A stretch of DNA of 50,197 nt from Actinomycetota bacterium (GTDB lineage: Bacteria > Actinomycetota > UBA4738 > HRBIN12), in NCBI GenBank assembly GCA_035640355.1, contig DASQWI010000024.1, forward strand, positions 1 through 50,197, written 5' to 3'. The notes under the pieces were generated by a model. The model ran no database searches. It was given only the letters and a program-made list of their open reading frames with translations, and was not told the origin of the DNA. This document shows positions 8,847 through 17,428 of this stretch, piece after piece. The first letter of the stretch is position 1. The number at the start of each line of letters is the position of its first letter. The translations under genes and the position numbers were made by a program.

Positions 8847-10385
8847 GTGAGCCCCGTTCGCCCGGTGCGACGTGCTCTGCTCGCCGTGTACGACAAGACG
8901 GGAATCGTGGAGCTCGCGCGGGAGCTGGCGGACCACGGCGTCGAGATCGTCTCGAGCGGTGGTACCGCCACGACGCTCCGAGACGCCGGCGTCGCCGTCA
9001 CGCCGGTCGAAGACGTGACGGGGTTTCCCGAGATGCTCGGCGGACGGGTGAAGACGCTCCATCCACGCATCCACGCGGGGATCCTCGCGGATCGCCGGAA
9101 GCAGGAGCACGATGAGGAGCTCGCGCGTCACCAGATCGAGCCGTTCGATCTCGTGGTGGTGAACCTCTATCCCTTCCGCGCGACGGTTTCGCGCAGCGGG
9201 GATGACGACGAGGTGATCGAGAACATCGACATCGGCGGCCCGGCGATGGTTCGCGCTGCAGCCAAGAACCACGCTTCTGTCGCGGTCGTCATCGATCCGG
9301 GGTCGTACCGCGACGTGCTCCGCGAGATCGGCGCGAGCGGGGGCGTGAGCGACGAAATGCGTCGGACGCTCGCCGCCGAGGCGTTCGCCCACACGGCCGC
9401 GTACGACGTCGCCGTCGCGGAGTGGTTCGCGCAGACCTCGCAGGGCATGGCTCCGTTCGTCGGGCTCTCCCTGGAGAAGGTGGCCGATCTTCGCTACGGC
9501 GAGAACCCGCATCAGCAGGGAGCGCTCTACCGGGAGTCGGCGGGTTCGGGCGTTCTCGAGGGCGCGCGGGTGCTGATCGAGGGCAAGGAGATGTCGTTCA
9601 ACAACTGGCTCGACGTCGACGCCGCGTTCGGTCTCGCCGCGGATCTGCCGGAGTCGGCGTGTGTGATCGTGAAGCACAACAATCCCTGCGGCGCCGCCGT
9701 CCGGGACGACGCGGCGAGCGCGTACGCGGCGGCGTTCGAATCGGATCAGGTGTCGGCGTTCGGCGGCATCGTCGCCTTCAACGTGGTCTGCGACGAGCGA
9801 GCGGTCGAGGCGATGCGCGAGGTCTTCACGGAGGTCGTCGTCGCGCCATCGTTCACCGACGACGCGCTCGCGGCACTCGGCGATCGGAAGTCGCTTCGGG
9901 TCATCGAAGCACCCCTGGCGAAACCGGGCGGCATCGAGATCCGCGCCGTCCGCGGAGGTGCGTTGGTCCAGGACCGCGATGACGTACGAACGCCGCGCGA
10001 AGACGCCAAGGTCGTGTCGGCGAGGGAGCCGTCCGTGGAGGAATGGGCGGACCTGATGCTCGCGTGGACGGTCGCCGCGCGCGTTCGGTCGAACGCGATC
10101 GTCCTCGTGAACGGGGGCGCGACGGTCGGCGTGGGCGCGGGTCAGATGTCGCGGGTCGACGCGTCATGGATCGCTGCGCGGAAGGCGGGCGACCGGGCCA
10201 AAGGCGCCGCGATGGCCAGCGACGCGTTCTTTCCGTTCGCTGACGCCGTGGAGGTCGCTGCAGACGCCGGTGTCACGGCGATCATCCATCCGGGCGGTTC
10301 GATCCGAGACGAGGAAGTCCTCGCCGTCGCCGAGGCGCGCGGCATGGCAGTCGTCGTGACGGGACGACGCCACTTCCGCCACTAG
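8847..10385 (+). CDS. purH: bifunctional AICAR formyltransferase / IMP cyclohydrolase
   Basis: 512 residues, full length. N-terminal MGS-like cyclohydrolase domain (ALLAVYDKTGIVELARELADHG, SSGGTATTLRDAGV, GGRVKTLHP) and C-terminal AICAR transformylase domain (LRYGENPHQQGALY, VKHNNPCGAA, SDAFFPFADAVE, IHPGGSIRDEEV). Performs the last two steps to IMP. GTG start with GGAGGT six nt upstream, 54 bp after purN and likely co-transcribed. A short GC hairpin follows the stop. Confidence 0.97.
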   Translation: MSPVRPVRRALLAVYDKTGIVELARELADHGVEIVSSGGTATTLRDAGVAVTPVEDVTGFPEMLGGRVKTLHPRIHAGILADRRKQEHDEELARHQIEPFDLVVVNLYPFRATVSRSGDDDEVIENIDIGGPAMVRAAAKNHASVAVVIDPGSYRDVLREIGASGGVSDEMRRTLAAEAFAHTAAYDVAVAEWFAQTSQGMAPFVGLSLEKVADLRYGENPHQQGALYRESAGSGVLEGARVLIEGKEMSFNNWLDVDAAFGLAADLPESACVIVKHNNPCGAAVRDDAASAYAAAFESDQVSAFGGIVAFNVVCDERAVEAMREVFTEVVVAPSFTDDALAALGDRKSLRVIEAPLAKPGGIEIRAVRGGALVQDRDDVRTPREDAKVVSAREPSVEEWADLMLAWTVAARVRSNAIVLVNGGATVGVGAGQMSRVDASWIAARKAGDRAKGAAMASDAFFPFADAVEVAADAGVTAIIHPGGSIRDEEVLAVAEARGMAVVVTGRRHFRH

Positions 10386-10387
10386 AT

Positions 10388-10398
10388 CCCGCTGCGGG
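10388..10398 (+). terminator. short GC hairpin after purH
   Basis: CCCG-CTG-CGGG starting 2 nt after the purH stop, with no T-run. A weak candidate; a second inverted repeat follows at 10410-10433. Confidence 0.3.
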
Positions 10399-10409
10399 GA
10401 CGGACGCTT

Positions 10410-10433
10410 GCGCATCGCGCTCGCTTCTTGCGC
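10410..10433. repeat. inverted repeat between purH and folD
   Basis: GCGCA and TGCGC (5-bp stem) enclose 14 nt whose reverse complement contains AAGCGAGCG, resembling the core of the palindromic elements at 15947, 22641 and 24306. It may be a degenerate copy or a bidirectional terminator. Confidence 0.35.
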
Positions 10434-10481
10434 CCCCCGCACCGCCGAAACCCGTTCGGCCGCAGCGGTTCGGGGCGCCGA

Positions 10482-10487
10482 TAAGAT
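10482..10487 (+). promoter_or_regulatory. -10 box of folD, leaderless type
   Basis: TAAGAT ends 8 nt before the GTG start of folD; no ribosome binding site is present in between. Confidence 0.5.
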
Positions 10488-10495
10488 GTCCGCCC

Positions 10496-11362
10496 GTGAC
10501 CGCGCGCATCCTCGACGGACGAGCCATCGCCGCTCAGATCCGAACCGAGATCGCCGAGCGGGTGATGGCGGTCGTCGACCGAGGCGTTCAACCGGGACTC
10601 GCGGCGGTTCTCGTCGGCGACGACGAGGGCTCGCGCATCTACCTCGGCTCGAAGCACAAGGCGAGCGCTGACGTCGGCATCCGATCCGAGCAGGTGGACC
10701 TGCCTGCATTCGTCACACAGGGTGAGCTTCTCGCCACGATCCGCCGGTTGAACCGCGATCCCGAGATCCACGGCATCATCGTTCAGCTGCCGGTGCCGCG
10801 GCACATCAGTGAGCTGGCCGTGCAGACGACCATCGACCCGGCCAAGGACGTCGATGGATTGCACCCGCTGAACGTCGGTCTCATGGTTCGGGGCGACCCC
10901 TCGTTCCCGCCGGCGACGCCGTACGGGATCGTCGAGCTCCTCCTGCGGAGCGGAGTCGAGCTCGAGGGCGCCGAGGTCGTCGTCGTCGGCTACGGCGAGC
11001 TGGTCGGTGCCCCGCTGTCGATCATGCTCGCGCAGGACTCCATCCGGGGGAACGCGACGGTCACGATCTGTCACGTGAGGACGCGCGACCTCGCCTCGCA
11101 GACGCGCCGCGCAGACATCCTCGTCGCGGCCGCCGGGACTCCTCAGCTCGTCACCGCGGACATGGTGAAGCCGGGAGCCGTGGTGATCGACGTCGGCGTG
11201 CATCGGACCGAGTCGGGACTGGTCGGCGACGTGAAGTTCGATGAGGTGAAGGAGGTCGCCGGCGCGATCTCGCCGGTTCCCGGTGGCGTGGGTCCCATGA
11301 CGACGGCGATGCTCTTGTTGAACACCGTGGCCGCCGCCGAGGCCGCGATCGGCGTCCGTTGA
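10496..11362 (+). CDS. folD: methylene-THF dehydrogenase / methenyl-THF cyclohydrolase
   Basis: 288 residues, normal FolD size. Motifs: ILDGRAIAAQI at the N-terminus, VGDDEGSRIYLGSKHKA with the catalytic Lys, QLPVPRHI, PAKDVDGLHPLNVG and PVPGGVGPMTTAML near the C-terminus. In the NADP site the usual GRSxxVGxP is replaced by VVGYGELVGAPLS, so GR-S becomes GY-G. That is unusual and may alter cofactor preference. It supplies 10-formyl-THF for PurN and PurH. The stop overlaps the start of the next gene (TTGA). Confidence 0.93.
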   Translation: MTARILDGRAIAAQIRTEIAERVMAVVDRGVQPGLAAVLVGDDEGSRIYLGSKHKASADVGIRSEQVDLPAFVTQGELLATIRRLNRDPEIHGIIVQLPVPRHISELAVQTTIDPAKDVDGLHPLNVGLMVRGDPSFPPATPYGIVELLLRSGVELEGAEVVVVGYGELVGAPLSIMLAQDSIRGNATVTICHVRTRDLASQTRRADILVAAAGTPQLVTADMVKPGAVVIDVGVHRTESGLVGDVKFDEVKEVAGAISPVPGGVGPMTTAMLLLNTVAAAEAAIGVR

Positions 11363-12315
11363 CGCCGCGCTCCTCGAGCGGGCTCGAGGCGATCGTTCAT
11401 TCGGGCCGGTTCGCCGTCACGTCTGAAGTCGTGCCCCCGCGATCTGGGGATCTCTCGTCACTCACCGGGCAGGCGCGAGGGCTCGTCGGGTACGCCGACG
11501 CGGTCAACGTCACGGACAACCCCGCGGCGAGCGCGCACATGTCGCCGCTTGCCGGCGTGGCGGCGACGGCGCAAGCGGGGCTGGAGCCCACCCTTCAGCT
11601 GACGGTTCGCGACCGGAACCGGCTTGCGCTCACCGCCGATCTCCTCGGCGCGTGGGCACTCGGCGCGCGCAATGTGCTCTGCCTCACCGGGGACCCGTTG
11701 TCCGTCGGCGATCATCCGGACGCGAGGGCAGCGGACGATCTCGACGTGACTGAGCTCATCCGGCTCGGAATGGCACTCCGAACGGGAGGGCGTCTCCAGT
11801 CGGGCCACGAGATCGACGAGCCCCCGCGCTACTTCGTCGGCGTGGCTGATAGTCCGCTTGCTCCGAACTACGACCCCGCTCGGCTGGAAGCGAAGCTCGA
11901 CGCGGGTGGAGCCTTCGTCGTCACGCAGATCACGTACGACCTCGAGGCGCTGCTGGCGTGGGTGGACGTCGTTCGCACTCGTGGAATCCCTCAACGCGTG
12001 GCCGTGCTCGTCGGCGTGGCGCCGATCCGGAGCGCCAAGCAGGCACATTTCCTGAACGACCATCTCCCCGGCGTCTCGGTCCCGCAGCCCCTGCTCGCGG
12101 CCCTCGACGATGCGACGGCAGCGGAGGCGGAGGCCCTCGGAACGGCGCAGTGCGTCGAGCTCATCACACGGCTGCGAGAGGTACCGGGGATCGCTGGCGT
12201 GCACGTGATCGGCCTCGGACACGAAGGCGCCGTTCGCCGCGTGATCGAGCGCGCAGGTCTGTTGCCTCGCCCGTCCCCCGGCGACCGTGCGGGCGACGAC
12301 GACGCCTCGACGTGA
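11359..12315 (+). CDS. methylenetetrahydrofolate reductase family protein (MetF-like)
   Basis: 318 residues, a TIM-barrel MTHFR-type protein. Features: TSEVVPPRSGD near the N-terminus (conserved Glu of the active site), ADAVNVTDNPAASAHMSPL, NVLCLTGDPLSVGDHPDA (flavin-side loop), FVVTQITYDLEALLAW and an HVIGLGHE end. It should convert methylene-THF to methyl-THF; it resembles the short form common in actinobacteria and archaea more than E. coli MetF, and the electron donor cannot be read from sequence. TTG start overlaps the folD stop by 4 bp, so translation is coupled to folD. Confidence 0.85.
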   Translation: MTPRSSSGLEAIVHSGRFAVTSEVVPPRSGDLSSLTGQARGLVGYADAVNVTDNPAASAHMSPLAGVAATAQAGLEPTLQLTVRDRNRLALTADLLGAWALGARNVLCLTGDPLSVGDHPDARAADDLDVTELIRLGMALRTGGRLQSGHEIDEPPRYFVGVADSPLAPNYDPARLEAKLDAGGAFVVTQITYDLEALLAWVDVVRTRGIPQRVAVLVGVAPIRSAKQAHFLNDHLPGVSVPQPLLAALDDATAAEAEALGTAQCVELITRLREVPGIAGVHVIGLGHEGAVRRVIERAGLLPRPSPGDRAGDDDAST

Positions 12316-12355
12316 CGCTGAGTGGCCTACCCGCCCTCGTTGCTCTGTGCGGTGT

Positions 12356-13531
12356 TCACCCGCGTTCTTCGATCGGCACCCAGACCTGGTCGCGTGGACC
12401 GATGTACTCGGACGACGGCCTGATGATCCGGTTGTCGGCGTACTGCTCGCGGACGTGGGCCGTCCACCCGGCCATGCGCGCCACCGCGAAGATCGGCGTC
12501 ATCAGGTCGGTGGGGATGCCGAGCACGTGGTACACGCTGGCCGCGTAGAAGTCGACGTTCGGGTTCAGGCCCTTTTCGTGGAGCGCCGCTCGCTCGACCT
12601 CCTCGGAGATCTGGTACCACCGCAGGTCGCCGTGGCGCTCGCCGGTCTCCTTCGACAGGCGCTTGAGGATGCGGGCTCGAGGGTCCATCGTCCGGTACAC
12701 CGCGTGACCGAACCCCATGATCTTCTCCTTGCGCGAGAGCCGATCCTTCACGTAGGCCTCGGCTCGATCGGGCGATCCGATCTCTTCGAGCATCTTCATC
12801 GCCTCTTCGTTCGCGCCGCCGTGCAGCGGGCCTTTCAGCGCCGCGATCGCGCCCGTGATGGCCGAGTGCATGTCGGCGAGCGTCGACGCGATGATGCGTG
12901 CAGTAAACGTCGAGGCGTTCATCGTGTGGTCGGCGTACAAGGTGAACGTCGTGTCGAGCACGTCGGCGTCCTCCTGCGACGGCTCGACGCCGGTGAGCAT
13001 GTACAGGAAGTTCGCGGCGTGGGCCAGTTTCGCGTGCGGCTCGACCATCTCTTGTCCCGTTCGGAGCCGGTGGTACTGCGAAAGGAACGTCGGCGTTCGC
13101 GCGACCAGGCGGAGGGCCTTCCGCTCGTTTGCCTCAGGTGAGCTGTCCCACCCGTCGGGGTCGTACGCCGACGCCGCGGAGACGCTCGTTCGGAGCATCG
13201 ACATCGGCGACGTCTGTTGGGCGAGCGTCGGCATGACGTCCGAGATGAACTTGTCCGCCTCGCGGTTCTCGATCATGAACTCCACGAACGAGTCGAGCTC
13301 CGCGCGGGTGGGGAGCCGGAGGCGATGGAGAAGGTGGACGACCTCCTCATACGTCGCGTTGGCCGCGAGGTCCTCGATCGGATACCCCGCGTACCACAGC
13401 CGCCCGTTCTCGCCGTCGATGTCCGACAGCCGTGTTTGGGCGGCGACGACCTCGCGCAGCCCCTTTTCCTGAGGGGTCCGCATGGCGTTCGTTTGGCTCG
13501 CCGTGCTTTCCCCGTGCCCCGTCTCGCTCAC
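12356..13531 (-). CDS. gltA: citrate synthase
   Basis: 391 residues, short Gram-positive/actinobacterial type without the E. coli N-terminal regulatory domain. The catalytic triad is present: H237 in GPLHGGANE, H276 in GFGHAVYR and D327 in NVDFYAASVYH. Condenses oxaloacetate and acetyl-CoA. Members of this clade sometimes act as 2-methylcitrate synthase; the TCA neighbourhood and lack of prpBD nearby favour citrate. GTG start with GGAG 8 nt upstream. It is divergent from the adjacent isocitrate dehydrogenase, sharing an 80-bp promoter region. Confidence 0.93.
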   Translation of the reverse strand: MSETGHGESTASQTNAMRTPQEKGLREVVAAQTRLSDIDGENGRLWYAGYPIEDLAANATYEEVVHLLHRLRLPTRAELDSFVEFMIENREADKFISDVMPTLAQQTSPMSMLRTSVSAASAYDPDGWDSSPEANERKALRLVARTPTFLSQYHRLRTGQEMVEPHAKLAHAANFLYMLTGVEPSQEDADVLDTTFTLYADHTMNASTFTARIIASTLADMHSAITGAIAALKGPLHGGANEEAMKMLEEIGSPDRAEAYVKDRLSRKEKIMGFGHAVYRTMDPRARILKRLSKETGERHGDLRWYQISEEVERAALHEKGLNPNVDFYAASVYHVLGIPTDLMTPIFAVARMAGWTAHVREQYADNRIIRPSSEYIGPRDQVWVPIEERG

Positions 13532-13613
13532 GGGTGCTCCGATCTCGGCCGGTGAACCGGTCCTATCCTGACGAGACTACCGCGCGCCACGGTTCGCGAG
13601 GCGGAGGAGACCT

Positions 13614-14696
13614 GTGTCCCATCGCGTGACGCTCATACCCGGTGACGGCGCCGGGCCGGAGCTGATGGACGCCGCGCGACGCGCCGTCGAGGCGACCGGC
13701 GTCGACATCGACTGGGACGTCCAAGAGGCGGGCCAGGGCGTTGTCGATCGCGAGGGAACCGCGCTCCCGCTGCGCGTGCTCGAGTCGATCCGTTCGAACC
13801 GCGTCGCGCTGAAGGGGCCGCTCACTACCGCGATCAGGGGTGACCAGCGGAGTGCGAACGTCGCCCTGCGCGTCGAGCTCGACCTCTACGCGTGCCTCCG
13901 GCCGTGCCGCCTGTACCCGGGCGTTCGATCTCGCTACGAGAACGTCGACATCGTCGTCGTGCGCGAGAACACCGAGAACAGCTATACGGGGATCGAGTTC
14001 GAGCACGACGAGCCGACGACCGCCGAGATCATCTCGTTCATCGAACGCTCGACCGGTCAGCACATCCGCGAGGACGCCGGCCTGTCGATCAAGTCGGTGA
14101 GCGAGGGTGCGAGCGAGCGGATCGTGCGCTTCGCGTTCGAGTACGCCCGGGCGAACGGTCGGCGCAGGGTCACCGCCGGACACAAGGCGAACATCATGAA
14201 GTTCTCCGACGGCCTGTTCCTGGAGACGGCGCGTCGAGTCGCATCGGAGTACGCGGACGTGTCGTTCGACGACCGGATCATCGACAACCTCACGATGCAG
14301 CTCGTCCAGCGTCCGGAGGACTACGACGTCCTCGTGCTGCCGAACCTGTACGGGGACATCCTGTCGGACCTCTGCGCTGGTCTCGTCGGCGGCCTCGGGG
14401 TCGCGCCCGGCGCAAACCTCGGCGACGGGTGCGCGGTGTTCGAGGCGACGCACGGGAGCGCCCTGAAGTACCGGGGAACGAACCGCGCCAACCCAATGGC
14501 CTTGATGCTCTGCGGTGCGATGATGCTGCGCCACCTCGGCGAGGTCGACCCGGGCGATCGACTCGAAGCCGCCGTCGCGGCGGTGATCGCGGAGGGGCGG
14601 ACGGTCACCTACGACCTGAAGGCCGCCCGCGACGACCCTGATGCGACCGGAACCTCTCAGGTCGCCGACGCAGTCGTCGAGCGCCTCCGCTCGTAG
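13614..14696 (+). CDS. icd: isocitrate dehydrogenase, predicted NADP-type
   Basis: 360 residues, beta-decarboxylating dehydrogenase. The isocitrate loop SANVALR (S80, N82, R86) separates it from isopropylmalate dehydrogenase; R96, R117, Y124, K191 and NLYGDILSD (D248, D252) complete the site. At the adenosine pocket it has K285-Y286, matching K344-Y345 of E. coli NADP-IDH, and VTYD near the C-terminus with Y333 at the place of Y391; the equivalent of R395 is Ala. GTG start preceded by GGAGGAG. A paralogue at 17429-18493 carries the NAD pattern. Cofactor use is inferred from these residues only. Confidence 0.85.
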   Translation: MSHRVTLIPGDGAGPELMDAARRAVEATGVDIDWDVQEAGQGVVDREGTALPLRVLESIRSNRVALKGPLTTAIRGDQRSANVALRVELDLYACLRPCRLYPGVRSRYENVDIVVVRENTENSYTGIEFEHDEPTTAEIISFIERSTGQHIREDAGLSIKSVSEGASERIVRFAFEYARANGRRRVTAGHKANIMKFSDGLFLETARRVASEYADVSFDDRIIDNLTMQLVQRPEDYDVLVLPNLYGDILSDLCAGLVGGLGVAPGANLGDGCAVFEATHGSALKYRGTNRANPMALMLCGAMMLRHLGEVDPGDRLEAAVAAVIAEGRTVTYDLKAARDDPDATGTSQVADAVVERLRS

Positions 14697-14755
14697 CGGC
14701 TCGGCGGCGCGCGATGGGTACGATTCCAGCGCCTTCGGCCAACGAGGAGCGTGCG

Positions 14756-15679
14756 ATGCGGGTGACGGTCGTCGGAAGCGGATTCGTCGGACAGACCACG
14801 GCGATGCGCCTGCTCGAGCGCGGACTGGGTGACGTGGTGCTGATCGACATCGTCGAAGGGCTGCCACAAGGGCTCGCGCTCGATCTCCGTCAGTCCGCCC
14901 CGGTCGTCGGGTTCGAACCGGCCATCACCGGCACGAACGAATACGCAGACACGGCAGGCTCCGACGTCGTCGTCATCACCGCGGGGTTCCCGCGCCAACC
15001 CGGCATGAGCCGGATGGACCTCCTGGGCAAGAACGCCGGAATCGTGCGCGAGGTGGTCGAGCGCGTCGTGCCGGTATCACCGAACGCGATCCTCATCGTT
15101 GTGACGAACCCGCTCGACGAGATGACGTTCCTCGCCGCGGACGTCTCCGGGTTCCCCAAGGAACGCGTCATGGGGATGGCAGGCGTCCTGGACTCGGCAC
15201 GTCTGCGCGCGTTCATCGCGGAGGAGCTCGGCGTGTCGCCGCTCGTCGTCGACGCCATCACGCTCGGCTCTCACGGGGAGTCGATGGTGCCGCTGCCGCG
15301 CCACGCCACCGTGGACGGGAAGCCTCTGGTCGAGCTGGTCGACGAGGAGACGCTCGAACGGCTCTACGCCCGCACGCGCGACGCGGGGGCGGAGATCGTA
15401 GGCCTCCTGAAGAAAGGGAGCGCCTACTACGCGCCGTCGGCGTCGGTCGTGAACATGGTCGACGGGGTGGCGGGCCGCCACGACGACGTGCTCCCCGTCT
15501 GCGCGTGGTGCACCGGCCAGTACGGGATCGACCAGATCTACGTCGGCGTCCCGGTTCAGCTGTCGAGTGCGGGCGTCCGCGAGATCGTGGAGCTCGATCT
15601 GAACGACGATGAGCTCGCCGCGCTCCGGCGCGCGGCGGAGGGTATCCGCGCGAAGTGTGCGGCCCTGACGAACCTGTGA
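14756..15679 (+). CDS. mdh: malate dehydrogenase (LDH-like type)
   Basis: 307 residues. VVGSGFVGQTTA Rossmann loop, D31 after beta-2 (NAD preference), the mobile loop GFPRQPGMSRMDLL with substrate Arg80 and Arg86, VTNPLDEMT, Arg150, and catalytic His173 in GSHGESMVPL. The second loop Arg marks malate rather than lactate specificity. ATG 14756 is chosen because GAGGAG lies 7 nt upstream; an ATG at 14714 is in frame but poorly supported. Follows the isocitrate dehydrogenase by 59 bp, likely with its own TACGAT box at 14719. Confidence 0.94.
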   Translation: MRVTVVGSGFVGQTTAMRLLERGLGDVVLIDIVEGLPQGLALDLRQSAPVVGFEPAITGTNEYADTAGSDVVVITAGFPRQPGMSRMDLLGKNAGIVREVVERVVPVSPNAILIVVTNPLDEMTFLAADVSGFPKERVMGMAGVLDSARLRAFIAEELGVSPLVVDAITLGSHGESMVPLPRHATVDGKPLVELVDEETLERLYARTRDAGAEIVGLLKKGSAYYAPSASVVNMVDGVAGRHDDVLPVCAWCTGQYGIDQIYVGVPVQLSSAGVREIVELDLNDDELAALRRAAEGIRAKCAALTNL

Positions 15680-15717
15680 CCGCCGCTCACCTCTGACCGG
15701 ACGGATCGACGCTTTCG

Positions 15718-15723
15718 TACGAT
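15718..15723 (+). promoter_or_regulatory. -10 box of the Cys-rich small protein gene
   Basis: TACGAT, 7 nt before ATG 15731, fits the leaderless pattern seen elsewhere in the window and decides between the ATGs at 15722 and 15731. Confidence 0.4.
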
Positions 15724-15730
15724 GAGGCCG

Positions 15731-15901
15731 ATGCGCCGCTTCGTCGCGCTGCTCGCCGAGCACGTTCGGAACTTCTTCACGAACTGGCGCGAGTACGACG
15801 CGCCGGTCCCCACGAAGCTCCGGCTCACGGTTCGAAACCGCGTGCGGGCCACGTTCTCGCGGGCCCAGTGCTGCGGACATCCCGGCGAGCCGGGCTGTTG
15901 A
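15731..15901 (+). CDS. small Cys-tailed protein (56 aa, hypothetical)
   Basis: An open frame between mdh and fumC. The N-terminal half is amphipathic (MRRFVALLAEHVRNFFTNWR), the middle is basic (PTKLRLTVRNRVRATF), and the C-terminus is CCGHPGEPGC, a compact Cys/His cluster that could bind a metal or cofactor. An ATG at 15722 adds three residues, but the -10 box overlaps it. Coding character is supported by the ordered hydrophobic/basic layout and exact fit in the gap. I have the impression that close relatives occur in other uncultured actinobacteria, but cannot confirm that here. Function unknown. Confidence 0.65.
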   Translation: MRRFVALLAEHVRNFFTNWREYDAPVPTKLRLTVRNRVRATFSRAQCCGHPGEPGC

Positions 15902-15915
15902 CAGGTTCCACGCGA

Positions 15916-15933
15916 GGGACCCGGTCGGGTCTC
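15916..15933 (+). terminator. hairpin after the Cys-tailed small gene
   Basis: GGGACCC-GGTC-GGGTCTC, a 7-bp stem with one G-T pair, 14 nt after the stop codon; no T-run follows. Could end the short transcript upstream of fumC. Confidence 0.4.
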
Positions 15934-15946
15934 GGGGCCTCCTGGA

Positions 15947-15980
15947 TAGCACACTGAGCGGGGCGGACGGCGTGCGGACC
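15947..15980. repeat. palindromic intergenic element, copy 1 (before fumC)
   Basis: Core TAGCACACTGAGCG followed by GGGCGGACGGCGTGCGG; GCAC and GTGC form the ends of a stem. It matches the element at 24306-24339 at 26 of 34 positions by eye. Confidence 0.5.
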
Positions 15981-16003
15981 CGGGTCTACGGGAGGGACAC
16001 GGA

Positions 16004-17413
16004 GTGACGGCGTTCCGCGTGGAGAAGGACACGATGGGCGAGGTTCGGGTTCCCGCAGACGCCTACTACGGCGCCCAGACGCAGCGCGCGCTGGAGAACT
16101 TCCCCGTCTCGGGAATCCGGTTCCCCCGGCGCTTCATCGGGGCCATCGGCCTGGTGAAATCGGCCGCCGCGACCGTCAACGCGGAGCTCGGTCTGGTCGA
16201 GCCTCGAGCGGCCCAGGCGATCGCCGCGGCAGCGGACGAAGTCGTCGAGGGGCGGCTCGACGGCGAGTTCGTCCTCGACGTCTTCCAGACGGGGTCCGGC
16301 ACGTCAACGAACATGAACGCGAACGAGGTCATCGCGAACCGCGCGATCGAGATGCTCGGCGGCGAGCGCGGCAGCAAGGACGTCCATCCGAACGATCACG
16401 TCAACGCGTGCCAGTCGTCGAACGACGTGATCCCGACGTCGATCCGGATCGCGGCGCTCCTGGGCATCTCCGAGGACCTGATCCCCGCGCTCGAGCGACT
16501 GCATGCGTCGCTGGCTGCGAAGGCCCGTGAGCTCGACGACGTCGTGAAGGTGGGACGGACCCATCTCATGGACGCGACGCCCGTGCGGCTCGGTCAGGAG
16601 CTCGGGGGATATGCGATGCAGGTCGAGAAGGGGATCGAGCGCCTCCGGTCCACGACCGAACGGCTCGCCGACCTTCCGCTCGGCGGCACGGCGGTGGGGA
16701 CGGGACTGAACGCGCATCCGCGGTTCGCCTCGAGGACGATCGCGCTGCTGGCGGAACGCATCGGCCACCCACTCCGGGAGGCGGCCGATCACTTCGAGGC
16801 GCAGGGTGCCCAGGACGCGCTGGTCGAGACGAGCGGGGCGCTGAAGACCGTCGCGGTCTCGCTGATGAAGATCGCGAACGACATCCGCTGGATGGGCTCC
16901 GGTCCGCGCGCGGGGCTCGCCGAGCTTCGGCTGCCGTCCCTGCAGCCGGGCTCCTCGATCATGCCGGGCAAGGTCAATCCCGTCGCCGCCGAGGTCGTTC
17001 GTCAGGTCGCGGCCCAGGTGATCGGCAACGACACCGTCGTGACGGTCGCGGGCGCGCTCGGCGACTTCGAGCTCAACGTGATGATGCCCGTCATGGCGCA
17101 CAACCTGCTGCAGTCGATCGAACTTCTCACACGAGCCGCGTCGCTGTTCGCCGATCGCGCGGTCGACGGGCTCGACGCCGATCGAGAACGGGCGCTGCTG
17201 CTCGTCGAGCAGTCGTTCCCCATCATCACCGCCCTGGTGCCGAAGATCGGCTACGACGCCGCCGCCGACATCGCCAAGGAGGCGGTGGCCACCGGGCGCA
17301 GCGTCCGCGAGATCGCCGCCGAGCGAAAAGTGCTCGGTCCGGAAGAGCTCGACGAGGCGCTGGACGTTCGAAGGATGACGGAGGGCGGGATCTTCGGCCC
17401 GGGCGCCGGTTAG
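16004..17413 (+). CDS. fumC: fumarate hydratase, class II
   Basis: 469 residues, full length, oxygen-stable fumarase of the aspartase/fumarase superfamily. Motifs: [29 protein letters not shown], the TH pair in [11 protein letters not shown], and the family signature [12 protein letters not shown] carrying the catalytic Ser loop. GTG start with a GGAG just upstream. It stands alone on the plus strand between the small Cys-tailed gene and the convergent isocitrate dehydrogenase (15 bp apart). Confidence 0.97.
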   Translation: MTAFRVEKDTMGEVRVPADAYYGAQTQRALENFPVSGIRFPRRFIGAIGLVKSAAATVNAELGLVEPRAAQAIAAAADEVVEGRLDGEFVLDVFQTGSGTSTNMNANEVIANRAIEMLGGERGSKDVHPNDHVNACQSSNDVIPTSIRIAALLGISEDLIPALERLHASLAAKARELDDVVKVGRTHLMDATPVRLGQELGGYAMQVEKGIERLRSTTERLADLPLGGTAVGTGLNAHPRFASRTIALLAERIGHPLREAADHFEAQGAQDALVETSGALKTVAVSLMKIANDIRWMGSGPRAGLAELRLPSLQPGSSIMPGKVNPVAAEVVRQVAAQVIGNDTVVTVAGALGDFELNVMMPVMAHNLLQSIELLTRAASLFADRAVDGLDADRERALLLVEQSFPIITALVPKIGYDAAADIAKEAVATGRSVREIAAERKVLGPEELDEALDVRRMTEGGIFGPGAG

Positions 17414-17428
17414 TTCCGCCTGCCCCAG

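Noticed and set aside
13614-14696. 3-isopropylmalate dehydrogenase (leuB) for either IDH paralogue
   Set aside because: Both have the SxNxALR isocitrate loop and sit in a TCA block without leuCD.
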